DNA of 64,000 nucleotides. Origin: a bacterium HR37. Lineage in GTDB: Bacteria; Desulfobacterota_D; UBA1144; Nemesobacterales; CSP1-2. Location of the stretch: assembly GCA_002898375.1 (NCBI GenBank), contig BEIN01000001.1:1-64000 (forward strand). Direction: 5' to 3'. The translations under genes and the position numbers were made by a program. Positions 46,448 through 58,000 of this stretch are shown here, in pieces (the stretch's first letter is position 1; each line of letters starts with the position of its first letter). Under the pieces are notes generated by a model that saw only the letters and a program-made list of their open reading frames with translations, did no database searches and was not told the DNA's origin.

Positions 46448-46786
46448 ATGGCTGAAGTGTGGTACCTCGAGATGGAAACAAAGACACTGGAGAATAAAGA
46501 GCCCAGGTACAGGTTTGACTTCGACAAGTGCATAGAGTTGTTTAATCTCTCTCCAGGGCGTTGGAAGTGTGAGCCGGATGAGGTTCCTGACCTTAGAACT
46601 GGTAATCCTCTTATAGATCAGGTAATGGGTTACGTTGGTGTTTTGATCAGGGTAACCCAAGATGAACTCGAGGGCTTTAAGGATAAGAGGTGGAAGCCTG
46701 GTTGGTACTTATCCCCGCTTACCCCAATAGGTGCCGAAAAGGTACTTGCAAGGAAAAAAGCTGAAGAAGATTTTCCACCTGATTAG
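46448..46786 (+). CDS. Conserved-looking hypothetical protein
   Basis: ORF with coherent composition 'AEVWYLEMETKTLENKEPRYRFDFDKCIELFNLSPGRWKCEPDEVPDL'; no family recognised. Confidence 0.6.
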   Translation: MAEVWYLEMETKTLENKEPRYRFDFDKCIELFNLSPGRWKCEPDEVPDLRTGNPLIDQVMGYVGVLIRVTQDELEGFKDKRWKPGWYLSPLTPIGAEKVLARKKAEEDFPPD

Positions 46787-46821
46787 CTTTAACGTCTTTA
46801 TTTTTGTGTGCTGTTTGCTTC

Positions 46822-46850
46822 TTGACAAGATTTAATTTTTATGCAAATAT
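46822..46850 (+). promoter_or_regulatory. Putative sigma70-type promoter for the str operon
   Basis: TTGACA (46822-46827), 17-nt spacer, extended TGC-AAATAT -10; 46 bp before rpsL start. Confidence 0.4.
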
Positions 46851-46895
46851 TTAAAGATTCACTTTTGACAGATCAGCAAAGCAAGAGAGGGGTTA

Positions 46896-47267
46896 ATGCC
46901 TACAATTAATCAGTTAGTCAGAGAGGGTAGAGAGCAAGTACAGAAGAAAAGCAAGGCCCCGGCGCTTCAGGGATGTCCTCAAAAGCGGGGGGTTTGTGTA
47001 AGGGTATATACCACAACACCCAAAAAGCCTAATTCTGCTCTTAGAAAGGTTGCTCGTGTTAGGCTAACTAACGGTATAGAGGTAACGGGTTACATACCTG
47101 GGGAAGGGCATTCTCTTCAGGAGCACTCTGTTGTGTTGGTCAGAGGTGGTAGGGTTAAAGACCTGCCTGGTGTGAGGTACCACATCGTTAGAGGTGCTTT
47201 GGATGTAACAGGGGTTGAGAACAGGCGCAAGAGTCGCTCTAAATATGGTGTTAAAAGACCTAAGTAA
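46896..47267 (+). CDS. rpsL: 30S ribosomal protein S12
   Basis: [13 protein letters not shown]..., '[22 protein letters not shown]'. Confidence 0.99.
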   Translation: MPTINQLVREGREQVQKKSKAPALQGCPQKRGVCVRVYTTTPKKPNSALRKVARVRLTNGIEVTGYIPGEGHSLQEHSVVLVRGGRVKDLPGVRYHIVRGALDVTGVENRRKSRSKYGVKRPK

Positions 47268-47281
47268 AAGGGAATACTAAG

Positions 47282-47752
47282 ATGCCGAGAAAGGGTCCGG
47301 TTCCAAAAAGACAGATACCTCCTGATCCCAAATACGGGGATGTAACTGTTGCAAAGTTTATAAACTCGCTCATGTATGACGGGAAGAAAAGCAAGGCTGA
47401 GAAGATCCTATATACGGCGCTTGAGATGGTGGGTGAAAAGACTGGGAAAGACCCACTGGAAGTGTTTCACTCTGCCATTGATAATGTGAAACCGGTACTT
47501 GAGGTAAGATCACGTCGGGTGGGTGGGGCGACCTATCAAGTTCCTATGGAGGTTAATCCTTTTAGGCGACAATCTCTTGCTATAAGGTGGATAATAAATG
47601 CTGCCAGGGAAAGGCAGGGGAAATCTATGGAAGAAAAGCTTGCTGCTGAGCTGCTGGATGCATCTCAGGGAAGGGGTGGGGCGGTTAAGAAAAAAGAAGA
47701 CACACATAGGATGGCAGAAGCAAATAGAGCTTTTGCTCATTATAGGTGGTAG
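47282..47752 (+). CDS. rpsG: 30S ribosomal protein S7
   Basis: '[18 protein letters not shown]...[14 protein letters not shown]'. Confidence 0.99.
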   Translation: MPRKGPVPKRQIPPDPKYGDVTVAKFINSLMYDGKKSKAEKILYTALEMVGEKTGKDPLEVFHSAIDNVKPVLEVRSRRVGGATYQVPMEVNPFRRQSLAIRWIINAARERQGKSMEEKLAAELLDASQGRGGAVKKKEDTHRMAEANRAFAHYRW

Positions 47753-47770
47753 GTTGTAGGAGGTTTTAAG

Positions 47771-49849
47771 GTGAGTAAGATACCTATGGAAAGAATAAGG
47801 AATATTGGAATAGTAGCACATATAGATGCGGGGAAGACAACGACCACTGAGAGAATACTGTTTTATACCGGTTTAACCTATAAGCTGGGTGAGGTTCATG
47901 AAGGCACTGCAACAATGGACTGGATGGAGCAGGAAAGAGAGAGGGGAATTACAATCACTGCTGCTACCACAACCTGTTTCTGGCGTGATCACAGGATAAA
48001 TATAATAGACACACCCGGACATGTGGACTTTACGATCGAGGTTGAGAGATCTCTAAAGGTTCTTGACGGCGCGGTTGTCATATTTGACGGTGTTGGAGGA
48101 GTTGAGCCACAGTCTGAGACGGTATGGCGTCAGGCGGACAGATACAAGGTTCCCAGGATTTCCTTTGTAAACAAGATGGACAGGGTTGGGGCTGATTTCT
48201 TTAGGGTTGTTGAGCAGATTAAGAGCAAGTTAAATGCCCATCCGGTTCCAATTCAGATTCCTTGGTTTAAGGATGACGAGTTTAAGGGAATAATAGATCT
48301 AATAAGAATGCAACTTGCTGTGTGGGATGAGGAGTCTCTTGGTGCTAAGTATGAACTCGTTCCTGTTCCTGAGGATATAGAGGATCAGGTGAGTTTATCT
48401 AGGGAAAGACTTATTGAGGCACTTGCTGATTTGGATGAAGAGATAATGGAGAGTTATCTTAATGGGGAGTCTATATCTGAAGAGAAAATAAAGGGGGTTT
48501 TAAGAAAGGGAACGATTGAGTTAAAGCTGGTTCCTGTTTTATGTGGTTCTGCCTTTAAGAACAAAGGTGTTCAGCTTCTTCTTGATGCGATTGTAGATTA
48601 CCTACCTTCTCCTCTTGATTTGCCCCCGGTTAAGGGAATTAACCCTAATACAAATCAGGAAGAAGTCAGGTACCCCGATGAATCCGAACCGTTTTCTGCG
48701 CTTGCTTTTAAGATAATGACGGATCCCTTTGTGGGTCAGCTTACCTATTTAAGGGTGTACTCTGGAAAGCTAAGTTCAGGAAGCACAGTGCTTAACTCCA
48801 CAAAGGGGGTAAAGGAGAGGATAGGAAGGCTTCTTAGGATGCATGCAAATAAACGTGAAGAGATTAAGGAGATAAACGCAGGAGATATAGCTGCGGCTGT
48901 TGGTCTTAGAAATACGGTTACGGGTGATACGCTATGCGATGAAAATAGGCCAATTGTACTTGAGAGCCTCTCCTTCCCTGAACCTGTTATCTCGATAGCC
49001 ATAGAGCCCAAAACGAAAGCGGATCAGGAGAAACTGGGTATATCCCTTAGCAAGCTTGCTCTTGAAGATCCCTCTTTTAGGGTTAGGTACGATGAGGAAA
49101 CTGGGCAAACGCTTATTTCTGGAATGGGAGAGCTTCATCTTGAGATAATAGTTGATAGGCTTAAGCGTGAATTTAAGGTTGATGCAAATGTTGGAAGGCC
49201 TCAGGTAGCCTATAAGGAAACCATAACCACAACTGCGCATGCTGAAGGGAAATTTATACGTCAAACGGGTGGACGTGGTCAGTACGGTCATGTAAAGATA
49301 AAGGTTGCTCCTGCTCCGAGAGGAAGTGGGTTTAAGTTTATAGATGAGATAAAGGGTGGAGTGATTCCAAAGGAGTTTATACCTGCAATTGAGAAGGGGA
49401 TTAAAGAGGCAATGGAAACCGGCGTTATTGCTGGATACCCGGTTGTTGATGTTGAGGTTACCCTCTATGATGGTTCCTATCACGAGGTGGACTCATCAGA
49501 GCTTGCTTTTAAGATTGCGGCCTCCATGGCATTTAAGGATGCGGTAAGAAATGCCTCTCCTGTGATACTCGAGCCTATTATGAAGGTAGAGGTTGTGGTG
49601 CCTGAAGAGTTTATGGGTGTTGTAATAGGTGATCTAAATTCAAGAAGGGGAAAGATAATAGGAACCGAGCTCAGAGGCAATCTGCAAGCCATAAGGGCGG
49701 AGGTTCCCCTTGCCGAGATGTTTGGTTACGCAACGCATCTGAGGTCTATAACCGAGGGTAGAGGCTCGTTCACTATGGAGTTCTCGCACTATGCTGAGGT
49801 GCCTCAGACTCTTTCTCAGGGTATTAAGGCTAAAGCGAAAGGAATGTGA
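47771..49849 (+). CDS. fusA: Elongation factor G
   Basis: '[25 protein letters not shown]', '[16 protein letters not shown]', '[10 protein letters not shown]'. Confidence 0.98.
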   Translation: MSKIPMERIRNIGIVAHIDAGKTTTTERILFYTGLTYKLGEVHEGTATMDWMEQERERGITITAATTTCFWRDHRINIIDTPGHVDFTIEVERSLKVLDGAVVIFDGVGGVEPQSETVWRQADRYKVPRISFVNKMDRVGADFFRVVEQIKSKLNAHPVPIQIPWFKDDEFKGIIDLIRMQLAVWDEESLGAKYELVPVPEDIEDQVSLSRERLIEALADLDEEIMESYLNGESISEEKIKGVLRKGTIELKLVPVLCGSAFKNKGVQLLLDAIVDYLPSPLDLPPVKGINPNTNQEEVRYPDESEPFSALAFKIMTDPFVGQLTYLRVYSGKLSSGSTVLNSTKGVKERIGRLLRMHANKREEIKEINAGDIAAAVGLRNTVTGDTLCDENRPIVLESLSFPEPVISIAIEPKTKADQEKLGISLSKLALEDPSFRVRYDEETGQTLISGMGELHLEIIVDRLKREFKVDANVGRPQVAYKETITTTAHAEGKFIRQTGGRGQYGHVKIKVAPAPRGSGFKFIDEIKGGVIPKEFIPAIEKGIKEAMETGVIAGYPVVDVEVTLYDGSYHEVDSSELAFKIAASMAFKDAVRNASPVILEPIMKVEVVVPEEFMGVVIGDLNSRRGKIIGTELRGNLQAIRAEVPLAEMFGYATHLRSITEGRGSFTMEFSHYAEVPQTLSQGIKAKAKGM

Positions 49850-49873
49850 TTAAAAGTTTAAGGAGGTATAGTT

Positions 49874-51073
49874 ATGGCGAAGCAGAGGTTTGAGAGGAGG
49901 AAGCCTCATTTAAACATAGGGACTATAGGGCATGTGGATCATGGGAAGACGACTTTGACTGCTGCTATAACGAGGATACTTGAGAGGAGGGGTATGGCGA
50001 AGTTTATACCTTTTGAGGAGATAGACAAGGCGCCTGAGGAGAAGGAGAGGGGGATAACGATAAACATAGCGCATGTTGAGTATGAGACTGACAAGAGGCA
50101 TTATGCGCATGTAGACTGTCCTGGGCATGCTGATTATGTTAAGAACATGATAACTGGTGCTGCGCAGATGGATGGGGCGATATTAGTGGTTAGTGCTCCT
50201 GATGGTCCGATGCCTCAGACGAGGGAGCACATATTGCTTGCGAGGCAGGTAGGGGTTCCGTATATAGTTGTAGCTTTGAACAAGGTAGATGCTATGGATG
50301 ATGAGGAGTTATTGGATTTAGTTGAGTTAGAGGTTAGGGAGTTGCTTACGAAGTATGGTTTTCCTGGGGATGAGGTACCTGTTGTTAGGGTTAGTGCGTT
50401 GAAGGCTTTGGAGTGTGGGTGTGGGAGGGATGAGTGTAGGTTTTGTGGTGGTATAGTTGAGTTAATGAATGCGGTAGATTCTTATGTACCTGAGCCTCAG
50501 AGGGAGGTAGACAAGCCTTTTTTGATGGCTATAGAGGATGTGTTTTCGATATCTGGTAGGGGTACTGTAGTTACTGGCAGGGTAGAGAGGGGCAGGATAA
50601 GGGCTGGTGATGAGGTAGAGATAGTGGGTTTTAGGGAGACGAGAAAGACTGTAGCTACGAGTATAGAGATGTTTAGGAAGATACTTGATGAGGCTATAGC
50701 TGGGGACAATGTAGGGATATTGTTAAGGGGTATAGGGAAGGATGAGGTAGAGAGGGGTCAGGTGCTTGCTGCTCCTGGGAGTATAACTCCGCACAGGAGG
50801 TTTAAGGCTGAGGTTTATGTGTTGAGGAAGGAGGAGGGTGGTAGGCACACTCCGTTTTTTAGTGGTTACAGGCCTCAGTTTTATTTTAGGACAACGGATG
50901 TTACAGGTACTGTTAAGTTGCCTGAGGGTGTAGAGATGGTGATGCCTGGGGACAATGTGAACATGGAGGTGGAGTTGATTGTGCCTGTTGCTATGGAGGA
51001 GAAGCTTAGGTTTGCTATAAGAGAGGGTGGAAAAACAGTGGGCGCAGGAGTAGTTACAGAGATTATTGAATAA
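49874..51073 (+). CDS. tuf: Elongation factor Tu, with Cys4 insertion
   Basis: '[23 protein letters not shown]', '[26 protein letters not shown]', 'NKVD'; insertion [14 protein letters not shown]. Confidence 0.98.
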   Translation: MAKQRFERRKPHLNIGTIGHVDHGKTTLTAAITRILERRGMAKFIPFEEIDKAPEEKERGITINIAHVEYETDKRHYAHVDCPGHADYVKNMITGAAQMDGAILVVSAPDGPMPQTREHILLARQVGVPYIVVALNKVDAMDDEELLDLVELEVRELLTKYGFPGDEVPVVRVSALKALECGCGRDECRFCGGIVELMNAVDSYVPEPQREVDKPFLMAIEDVFSISGRGTVVTGRVERGRIRAGDEVEIVGFRETRKTVATSIEMFRKILDEAIAGDNVGILLRGIGKDEVERGQVLAAPGSITPHRRFKAEVYVLRKEEGGRHTPFFSGYRPQFYFRTTDVTGTVKLPEGVEMVMPGDNVNMEVELIVPVAMEEKLRFAIREGGKTVGAGVVTEIIE

Positions 51074-51098
51074 GACCAGTTAGGATTAGGGAAGAGAT

Positions 51099-51419
51099 AT
51101 GAATCGTGCTCCTAAAATAAGAATAAAATTAAAGTCATTTGATCACAGGTTGCTTGATAAGTCTGCAATGGAGATTGTGGAGACGGCCAAGAGAACCGGT
51201 GCCAGGGTAGCCGGACCGGTTCCTTTGCCTACCCATATAAGCCGTTACTGCGTGCTTAGATCTCCACATGTAGATAAAAACTCAAGGGAACACTTTGAGG
51301 TTAGAACTCATAAAAGATTGGTTGATATATTTGAACCTACACAGCAAACAATCGATGCGCTTATGAAGCTGGATCTGGCTTCGGGGGTTGAGGTTGAAAT
51401 AAAACTTACAGGATCGTAG
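51099..51419 (+). CDS. rpsJ: 30S ribosomal protein S10
   Basis: '[40 protein letters not shown]'. Confidence 0.99.
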   Translation: MNRAPKIRIKLKSFDHRLLDKSAMEIVETAKRTGARVAGPVPLPTHISRYCVLRSPHVDKNSREHFEVRTHKRLVDIFEPTQQTIDALMKLDLASGVEVEIKLTGS

Positions 51420-51427
51420 GGGTTCAT

Positions 51428-52081
51428 ATGATAGAAGGATTGATAGGAAGAAAAATAGGAATGACCCAGTTCTTTCTAGAAGATGGCACGGTGGTGGTTG
51501 CTACCGTGATAAAGGCGGGACCTTGTTTTGTTGTGCAGAAAAAGACTGCTGAAAAAGATGGATATGAGTCCGTTCAGTTGGGGTTTGAAGAGGTAAAGCC
51601 CCAAAGGGTTACAAAGCCCCTACTTGGCCATTTTAGAAAGGCAGGGGTTCCTCCTTTAAGGTTTTTAAGGGAATTTAGGTTGCTTGACGGTAGTTTGGAT
51701 GATTATAATCCCGGCGATGTGGTCAAGGTTGATATCTTTAAAGAAGGTGACATTGTAGATGTCACCGGAAAAAGCAAGGGAAGGGGATTTGCCGGTGTTA
51801 TGAAAAGGCATGGCTTTTCCGGTCAGCCTGATTCTCACGGTGGCATGGCTCATAGAAGGCCGGGTTCAATAGGTCAGCATTCTTTTCCTGCTAGGGTTTG
51901 GAAAGGGCTTAGAATGGCTGGTCATATGGGGGCGGAAACGGTTACCGTTCAGGGGCTCAAGGTGGTTAAGGTTGATCCCGAAAGAAATCTGATCATGGTA
52001 AAGGGGTCGGTTCCTGGGCCTGACGGTGGTATGGTTATCATCAAGCATACGACAAAGGGGAGATTAAGACGTGCAGTATGA
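51428..52081 (+). CDS. rplC: 50S ribosomal protein L3
   Basis: '[20 protein letters not shown]', '[30 protein letters not shown]'. Confidence 0.98.
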   Translation: MIEGLIGRKIGMTQFFLEDGTVVVATVIKAGPCFVVQKKTAEKDGYESVQLGFEEVKPQRVTKPLLGHFRKAGVPPLRFLREFRLLDGSLDDYNPGDVVKVDIFKEGDIVDVTGKSKGRGFAGVMKRHGFSGQPDSHGGMAHRRPGSIGQHSFPARVWKGLRMAGHMGAETVTVQGLKVVKVDPERNLIMVKGSVPGPDGGMVIIKHTTKGRLRRAV

Positions 52082-52690
52082 GGTCTATGATTTAGATAAA
52101 AACAAAGTGGGCACTGTAGAGCTTAACCCAAAGGTTTTTGGAGGTCCTGTAAAGGAGCACCTGTTCTACTATGTTGTAATTGGCAATTGGCCAATAGACG
52201 CAGTGGTACTGCTTCAACAAAGACAAGGGGTGAGGTAAGGGGAGGAGGTAGAAAACCTTGGAGGCAGAAACATACGGGGCGTGCCCGTCAGGGAAGTATA
52301 AGGGCTCCACACTGGAGAAAAGGAGGGGTTGTTTTTGGACCTAAACCCAAGGATTGGTCTTTTGATTTGCCAAAGAAGGTAAGACGTGAGGCTCTTAGGT
52401 CGGCCCTTTCTCTAAAATGTAAGGAAGGGAAGCTGATTATCCTAAAGGATTTTTCCCTTTCCCAGATAAAGACAAAGCAGGTTGTTGAATTTGCTAAAAG
52501 ATTTGATCTGGATAAGGCTTTAATAGTTGTAAATGAAAACAATGAGAACCTTGAAAAGTCAGCTAGAAACTTGGATAACATAAAGATTCTAAAAACTATA
52601 GGACTAAATGTTTATGATATCCTTAAGTTCGATACGCTGGTTCTTACCCTAGATTCGCTTTCTAGAGTGCAGGAGGTGTTGACCAATTGA
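52071..52690 (+). CDS. rplD: 50S ribosomal protein L4, apparent frameshift near 52178
   Basis: GTG 52071 frame: [36 protein letters not shown], then out of frame; the -1 frame continues [46 protein letters not shown]. Confidence 0.9.
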
Positions 52691-52974
52691 AGGATCCAAG
52701 AGATGTAATAAAACGCCCTATTATAACGGAGAAGGCTTCATTTATAAGGGAGAAAGGGTGGTTTGTTTTTGCTGTGGATAAGGACGCAAACAAGAAGGAA
52801 ATAAAGGAAGCGGTTGAGAAGCTTTTTAAGGTAAAGGTGGATAAGGTAAGAACCCTTATTCTTGCAGGAAAGAAGGTTAAGAGATTTGGAAGGCCCGTTG
52901 GTAAAAGGTCTCCTCTAAAGAAGGCGTATGTAAAGCTAAAAGAAGGTACGATTGAGTTTTTTGAGGGAGTTTAA
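52687..52974 (+). CDS. rplW: 50S ribosomal protein L23
   Basis: '[46 protein letters not shown]'. Confidence 0.97.
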   Translation: MKDPRDVIKRPIITEKASFIREKGWFVFAVDKDANKKEIKEAVEKLFKVKVDKVRTLILAGKKVKRFGRPVGKRSPLKKAYVKLKEGTIEFFEGV

Positions 52975-52976
52975 TT

Positions 52977-53828
52977 ATGGCAATAAAGAAATATGATCCC
53001 GTAACCCCTGGAAGAAGGTTTATGACCTCTTCGGACTACTCTGAGCTTACAACGGATAGCCCTTATAAGCCCCTTACCGTTCCTCTAAAGAAACGGGGAG
53101 GTAGAAACTCAGACGGAAGAATTACTGTTCGTCATCGTGGTGGTGGCCACAAGCGCCTTTACAGGATTATAGACTTTAAGCGCGATAAGTTTGATGTCCC
53201 TGCAAAGGTTGTTTCTATCGAGTATGACCCTAATCGTTCTGCAAGGATTGCGCTTCTTAGTTACGCTGATGGCGAGAAGCGGTACATACTGGCTCCAGAG
53301 GGATTAAATGTTGGAGATACGGTGGTATCCAGCCTTACCGGAGAAAACGTTGATATAACGGTTGGTAATGCATTGCCCCTAAGGCATATCCCTGTTGGAA
53401 CCTCTGTTCATAACGTAGAGTTAAAGCCCAGGGGTGGTGGTAAGATAGCCCGTGCTGCTGGTGCATTTGCTCAGATCGTTGCCAAGGAAGGGGATTACGC
53501 ACAACTAAAACTTGGTTCGGGTGAGATCCGTCTTGTCCATCTTGATTGCATGGCAACGATTGGCAGGGTTGGAAATGTTGAGCACGAGCTTGTAATTATT
53601 GGAAAGGCCGGAAGGAGCAGGCATATGGGGTGGAGACCGCATGTAAGAGGTGTAGCAATGAATCCGGTTGATCACCCTCATGGCGGTGGAGAGGGAAAGG
53701 CTCCTCAGGGTAATCCTCATCCGGTCTCACCTTGGGGTTGGATTACCATAGGGTATAAAACCAGAAAGAATAAGAGAACGGATAAGTTTATAATAAAACG
53801 TAGAAGAATAGGTTACGGAATGGATTAA
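52977..53828 (+). CDS. rplB: 50S ribosomal protein L2
   Basis: '[17 protein letters not shown]', '[20 protein letters not shown]'. Confidence 0.99.
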   Translation: MAIKKYDPVTPGRRFMTSSDYSELTTDSPYKPLTVPLKKRGGRNSDGRITVRHRGGGHKRLYRIIDFKRDKFDVPAKVVSIEYDPNRSARIALLSYADGEKRYILAPEGLNVGDTVVSSLTGENVDITVGNALPLRHIPVGTSVHNVELKPRGGGKIARAAGAFAQIVAKEGDYAQLKLGSGEIRLVHLDCMATIGRVGNVEHELVIIGKAGRSRHMGWRPHVRGVAMNPVDHPHGGGEGKAPQGNPHPVSPWGWITIGYKTRKNKRTDKFIIKRRRIGYGMD

Positions 53829-53837
53829 GGAGAGGAG

Positions 53838-54134
53838 ATGGCAAGATCAAAGAAGAAAGGACCTTATGTTGATCCGAAATTGCTTAAGAAAGTAGAGGCT
53901 GCCAGAGCCTCGGGGGAGCAACGTATAATTAAAACATGGTCAAGGGACTCAATGGTTATTCCTGAGATGATTGGTCTTACTTTCGCTGTCTACAATGGGA
54001 AGAAGTTTATTCCGGTCTACATAACCGAGCACATGGTAGGCCATAAGTTGGGAGAGTTTGCTCCCACACGTACCTTTACCGGGCATCCAGGTGGGGATAA
54101 AAAAGCAAAACTTGCTAGGGAAAAAACCAAATAA
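53838..54134 (+). CDS. rpsS: 30S ribosomal protein S19
   Basis: '[19 protein letters not shown]...[30 protein letters not shown]'. Confidence 0.98.
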   Translation: MARSKKKGPYVDPKLLKKVEAARASGEQRIIKTWSRDSMVIPEMIGLTFAVYNGKKFIPVYITEHMVGHKLGEFAPTRTFTGHPGGDKKAKLAREKTK

Positions 54135-54155
54135 TTTGTTTAAAGGTGAGATAGA

Positions 54156-54497
54156 GTGATGGTTTCTCAAGCGCTGCTTAAATACGCAAAAACTTCACCC
54201 AAGAAGGTTAGGTTGGTACTCGATTTGATAAGAGGGATGAACGTTGAAGAGGCATTTACCGTTCTTTCTTCGTTAAGAAAGAAACCTGCACGTATAGTGG
54301 CAAAGCTTTTAAAATCGGCAGTTGCAAATGCTGCTGAGAAAGGACATACCGATACCGAAACCCTATACATAAAGGAGGTCTATGCCTCTCAGGGAAGTGC
54401 CCTTAAGAGATTCAGGCCACGTGCCATGGGAAGGGCCTATATGAGAAAGAGAAGAACAAGCCACATAAAGATAGTTCTGGATGAAAGGGGGTTATAA
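54156..54497 (+). CDS. rplV: 50S ribosomal protein L22
   Basis: '[26 protein letters not shown]...[18 protein letters not shown]'. Confidence 0.98.
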   Translation: MMVSQALLKYAKTSPKKVRLVLDLIRGMNVEEAFTVLSSLRKKPARIVAKLLKSAVANAAEKGHTDTETLYIKEVYASQGSALKRFRPRAMGRAYMRKRRTSHIKIVLDERGL

Positions 54498-54499
54498 CA

Positions 54500-55153
54500 T
54501 TGGGACAAAAGGTTTGCCCTATAGGACTTAGGATTGGAATTACAAAGAGTTGGGACTCTAAGTGGTTTGCTGAAAAGAAGAGGTACACAGAACTCCTTCA
54601 TGAGGACATAAAGATAAGGTCTTTTATAAAGAAGGGTTTTTATCAAGCTGGTATCTCTAGAATAGAAATAGAGAGGGCAACATCTGAGAGGGTCAGGGTG
54701 GTTATTCATGCAGCCCGTCCGGGAATGATAATAGGAAGAAGAGGTCAGGAAATAGAGTTGCTTAGGCGTGAGTTAAATAAGATGACTGGGAAAGAGGTCT
54801 TTATTGACATAAGGGAGGTAAAGCGACCGGAGGTTGATGCCCAGTTGGTTGCTGAAAATGTAGCTTTGCAGATTGAAAGACGTGTTGCTTACAGACGTGC
54901 AATGAAAAGAGCGATGGCTTCTGCGCTTAGGCTTGGAGCCCTGGGGATAAAGATAATGGTTGCTGGAAGGCTTGGAGGTGCAGAGATTGCAAGGAAAGAA
55001 TGGTACAGAGAGGGAAGAGTACCTCTTACTACGCTTCGTGCTGATATTGATTACGGTTTTGCCGAGGCAAAGACAACGTATGGGATAATAGGGGTTAAGG
55101 TTTGGATTTTTAAAGGAGAGGTTTTAGAGCGAAAGGCAAAGCAGGTTAGTTAA
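54500..55153 (+). CDS. rpsC: 30S ribosomal protein S3
   Basis: '[27 protein letters not shown]'. Confidence 0.98.
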   Translation: MGQKVCPIGLRIGITKSWDSKWFAEKKRYTELLHEDIKIRSFIKKGFYQAGISRIEIERATSERVRVVIHAARPGMIIGRRGQEIELLRRELNKMTGKEVFIDIREVKRPEVDAQLVAENVALQIERRVAYRRAMKRAMASALRLGALGIKIMVAGRLGGAEIARKEWYREGRVPLTTLRADIDYGFAEAKTTYGIIGVKVWIFKGEVLERKAKQVS

Positions 55154-55176
55154 CAGAATCTAAGAGGGTGGTTATT

Positions 55177-55602
55177 ATGCTTCAACCAGCAAGAACAAAA
55201 TACAGGAAACAGCGCAAGGGAAGAACACGAGGACGTGCAACAAGGGGTGCAACCCTTGCCTTTGGTGAGTATGGTCTTCAGTCTCTTGAGTGTGGTAGGC
55301 TCACTGCCCAGCAAATTGAGGCTGCACGTATTGCAATAACACGTCATGCGAAACGAGGGGCAAAGTTGTGGGTAAGGATATTTCCTGATAAGCCTATAAC
55401 GAAGAAACCGGCTGAGACAAGAATGGGAAAGGGTAAGGGTGATGTGGTTGGTTATGTTGCACCTGTAAAGAGGGGAACCATGCTTTATGAGGTGAGTGGG
55501 CTTTCAGAAGAAGATGCACTTGAGGCTTTGAGGTTAGCTTCTCATAAGCTACCTGTAAAGACACGTATAGTGATTCGTAAAGAGGGGGTTCTTCTGATAT
55601 GA
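55177..55602 (+). CDS. rplP: 50S ribosomal protein L16
   Basis: '[24 protein letters not shown]'. Confidence 0.98.
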   Translation: MLQPARTKYRKQRKGRTRGRATRGATLAFGEYGLQSLECGRLTAQQIEAARIAITRHAKRGAKLWVRIFPDKPITKKPAETRMGKGKGDVVGYVAPVKRGTMLYEVSGLSEEDALEALRLASHKLPVKTRIVIRKEGVLLI

Positions 55603-55802
55603 AAGCAGATGCCTTTAGGGAGCTAAGTGACAGTGAATTGAGCAGGAAAAAGGAAGAGTTAAAGGATGAGATATTTAATCTAAGGATTCAGATTGCCACT
55701 CACCAAACAACCAACGTTGCACGTGTAAGGAAACTAAAAAAGGATTTGGCACGGGTACTTACTATACTTAGAGAAAGGGAGCTTGGAATAAGGAGAAGGT
55801 AA
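55599..55802 (+). CDS. rpmC: 50S ribosomal protein L29
   Basis: '[52 protein letters not shown]'. Confidence 0.95.
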   Translation: MKADAFRELSDSELSRKKEELKDEIFNLRIQIATHQTTNVARVRKLKKDLARVLTILRERELGIRRR

Positions 55803-56111
55803 ATGGCACGAGGTAAAAAGAAAACCAGAGTTGGTGTGGTTGTAAGCGATAAGATGGATAAGACAGTGGTTGTTAGTGTAATGCAGATAATAAGGCATCC
55901 AAAGTATAAAAAGCCTATAAAGAGGCTCTCCAAATTTAAAGCTCACGATGAAGGAAATAGGTGCAGGGTTGGTGATAAAGTTCTTATAATAGAGACAAGA
56001 CCTCTTAGTCGTACAAAGCGGTGGAGGGTTAGTAAGATTCTAGAACGCAAGGTGGCTGTTGAAGAACAGATTCCTGAAGAGCTTTCTCAAGAAGGAGGAA
56101 ATGTAACATGA
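55803..56111 (+). CDS. rpsQ: 30S ribosomal protein S17
   Basis: '[57 protein letters not shown]'. Confidence 0.97.
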   Translation: MARGKKKTRVGVVVSDKMDKTVVVSVMQIIRHPKYKKPIKRLSKFKAHDEGNRCRVGDKVLIIETRPLSRTKRWRVSKILERKVAVEEQIPEELSQEGGNVT

Positions 56112-56476
56112 TCCAACCAACAACGGTTCTTGAGTCTGCAGATAATACGGGAGCAAAAAAACTGTTTTGCATTAGACTCCTTGGGGGTTCTAATAGAAAA
56201 TATGCCAGGCTTGGAGATGTGGTTGTGGTTTCTGTGAAGGAAGCAATACCAAACTCCAAGGTAGAGAAGGGAGACGTTCATAGGGCGGTTATTGTTCGAA
56301 CAAGGAAAGAGCAAAGACGTCCAGATGGATCATATGTCAGGTTTGATGACAATGCTGCGGTTCTTATAACAAAAGAGTTGGAGCCCATTGGAACTCGTGT
56401 CTTTGGTCCCGTTGCTAGAGAGCTTCGTTTTAAAGGATTTATGAAGATAATTTCACTTGCACCGGAGGTTGTTTAA
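56108..56476 (+). CDS. rplN: 50S ribosomal protein L14
   Basis: '[46 protein letters not shown]'. Confidence 0.98.
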   Translation: MIQPTTVLESADNTGAKKLFCIRLLGGSNRKYARLGDVVVVSVKEAIPNSKVEKGDVHRAVIVRTRKEQRRPDGSYVRFDDNAAVLITKELEPIGTRVFGPVARELRFKGFMKIISLAPEVV

Positions 56477-56480
56477 GCCG

Positions 56481-56816
56481 ATGGAGGTTATCCAGAAGAA
56501 GTTTCATATTAAAAAAGGTGATACTGTTTATGTAATTGCGGGAAAAGAGAAGGGTAAGACGGGAAAAGTGCTGAGGATCCTAAGGGATAAGAATAAGGCT
56601 ATAGTTGAAAGGTTAAATATAGTGAAGCGTCATATGCGTCCTTCCCCTAAGAATCCAGCGGGTGGTATAGTGGAAAAGGAAGCTGGTATTCATATATCAA
56701 ATCTTATGCTTTACTGTCCAAAGTGTAGTCGTCCTACTAGGGTAGGAAGGAAGAGGTTGGGAAGTGGAGAAAAGGTCAGATACTGTAAAAGATGTGGTGA
56801 GGAGATTAAGAACTGA
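56481..56816 (+). CDS. rplX: 50S ribosomal protein L24 with Cys4 C-terminal motif
   Basis: '[44 protein letters not shown]...[34 protein letters not shown]'. Confidence 0.97.
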   Translation: MEVIQKKFHIKKGDTVYVIAGKEKGKTGKVLRILRDKNKAIVERLNIVKRHMRPSPKNPAGGIVEKEAGIHISNLMLYCPKCSRPTRVGRKRLGSGEKVRYCKRCGEEIKN

Positions 56817-57370
56817 TGGTTCCAAGACTTAAGGCTTTATATAAAGAAAAGGTCGTATCGTTGCTTACAGAGAGGTTTGGATACAAAAACCCCATGCAGG
56901 TTCCACGTCTTGAGAAGATAGTGATTAACATGGGACTTGGAAAGATAAGCGATGCCGGGAGAGATTCTAAAGTTATAGATGATGCTGTAAGGGAGCTTTC
57001 TTTGATAACTGGGCAGCGACCTGTAGTAACAAGGGCCAGAAAGTCTATAGCTGGATTCAAGTTGAGAGAAGGAGCTCCTATTGGATGCATGGTTACCCTC
57101 AGAGGGGATAGAATGTATGAGTTCTTGGACAGGCTGATAAACATCGTTCTTCCTAGGGTAAGGGACTTTCGTGGGGTGCCAGATGATGCTTTTGATGGCA
57201 GGGGCAACTATACCTTGGGACTTAAGGAGCATATAATATTTCCCGAAATTGAATACGGTAAGGTCGATAGACCTAAGGGAATGAACATAACTATAGTTAC
57301 AACTGCAAAGACGGATGAGGAAGCAAGAGAATTGCTTAGGGGTTTTGGTATGCCTTTTAGAACAAATTAG
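56816..57370 (+). CDS. rplE: 50S ribosomal protein L5
   Basis: '[18 protein letters not shown]...[30 protein letters not shown]'. Confidence 0.98.
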   Translation: MVPRLKALYKEKVVSLLTERFGYKNPMQVPRLEKIVINMGLGKISDAGRDSKVIDDAVRELSLITGQRPVVTRARKSIAGFKLREGAPIGCMVTLRGDRMYEFLDRLINIVLPRVRDFRGVPDDAFDGRGNYTLGLKEHIIFPEIEYGKVDRPKGMNITIVTTAKTDEEARELLRGFGMPFRTN

Positions 57371-57381
57371 AGGGGAGACGA

Positions 57382-57567
57382 ATGACACGAAAAGCGCTTT
57401 TAGAGAAATCAAAAAGAGAGCCTAAATTCAGGGTAAGAGCTAGAAACAGGTGTCCTTTATGTGGTAGACCACGTGCTTATCTGCGCAAATTTGGTATGTG
57501 TAGGCTGTGTTTCCGAGAAAAGGCAAGTTTTGGAAAGATTCCCGGGGTAAGAAAGGCCAGTTGGTAA
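57382..57567 (+). CDS. rpsN: 30S ribosomal protein S14, zinc-binding type
   Basis: 61 aa; '[41 protein letters not shown]'. Confidence 0.98.
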   Translation: MTRKALLEKSKREPKFRVRARNRCPLCGRPRAYLRKFGMCRLCFREKASFGKIPGVRKASW

Positions 57568-57597
57568 TTATTTATCTTTACAAAGAGGGGAAATCCT

Positions 57598-57990
57598 ATG
57601 ACTGATCCTATTGCTGATATGCTTACAAGGATAAGAAACGCTCTTGTAGCCAGGCACAAAACTGTAGAGATTCCTGCATCAAGGATTAAGGTTGAAATAG
57701 CACGGATTCTAAAAGAAGAGGGCTATATTAGTGATTATACGGTTGTGGAAGAGGGGGTTGCAAAAAAGATAAAAATTGAGCTTAAGTATACACCCGAAGG
57801 AGAGGCAGCAATAAGAGAGATTCGAAGAATTAGCAAGCCTGGGTGCAGGATATATGTAAACAAAAGGGAGATTCCAAGGGTGATAAGTGGATTAGGTATC
57901 ACTATACTATCAACATCAAAGGGGATTATGACAGGTGCACAAGCGCGCCGTTTGGGAATTGGAGGAGAACTTATATGCACAGTCTTATGA
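57598..57990 (+). CDS. rpsH: 30S ribosomal protein S8
   Basis: 'MTDPIADMLTRIRNALVARHKTVEIPASRIKVEIARILKEEGYI'. Confidence 0.98.
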   Translation: MTDPIADMLTRIRNALVARHKTVEIPASRIKVEIARILKEEGYISDYTVVEEGVAKKIKIELKYTPEGEAAIREIRRISKPGCRIYVNKREIPRVISGLGITILSTSKGIMTGAQARRLGIGGELICTVL

Positions 57991-58000
57991 GGTGGTTGTT

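Noticed and set aside
52173-52181. Programmed -1 frameshift in rplD
   Set aside because: The site TGTTGTAATTG is not an X_XXY_YYZ slippery heptamer and no stimulatory structure was evident; sequencing error is the simpler explanation.
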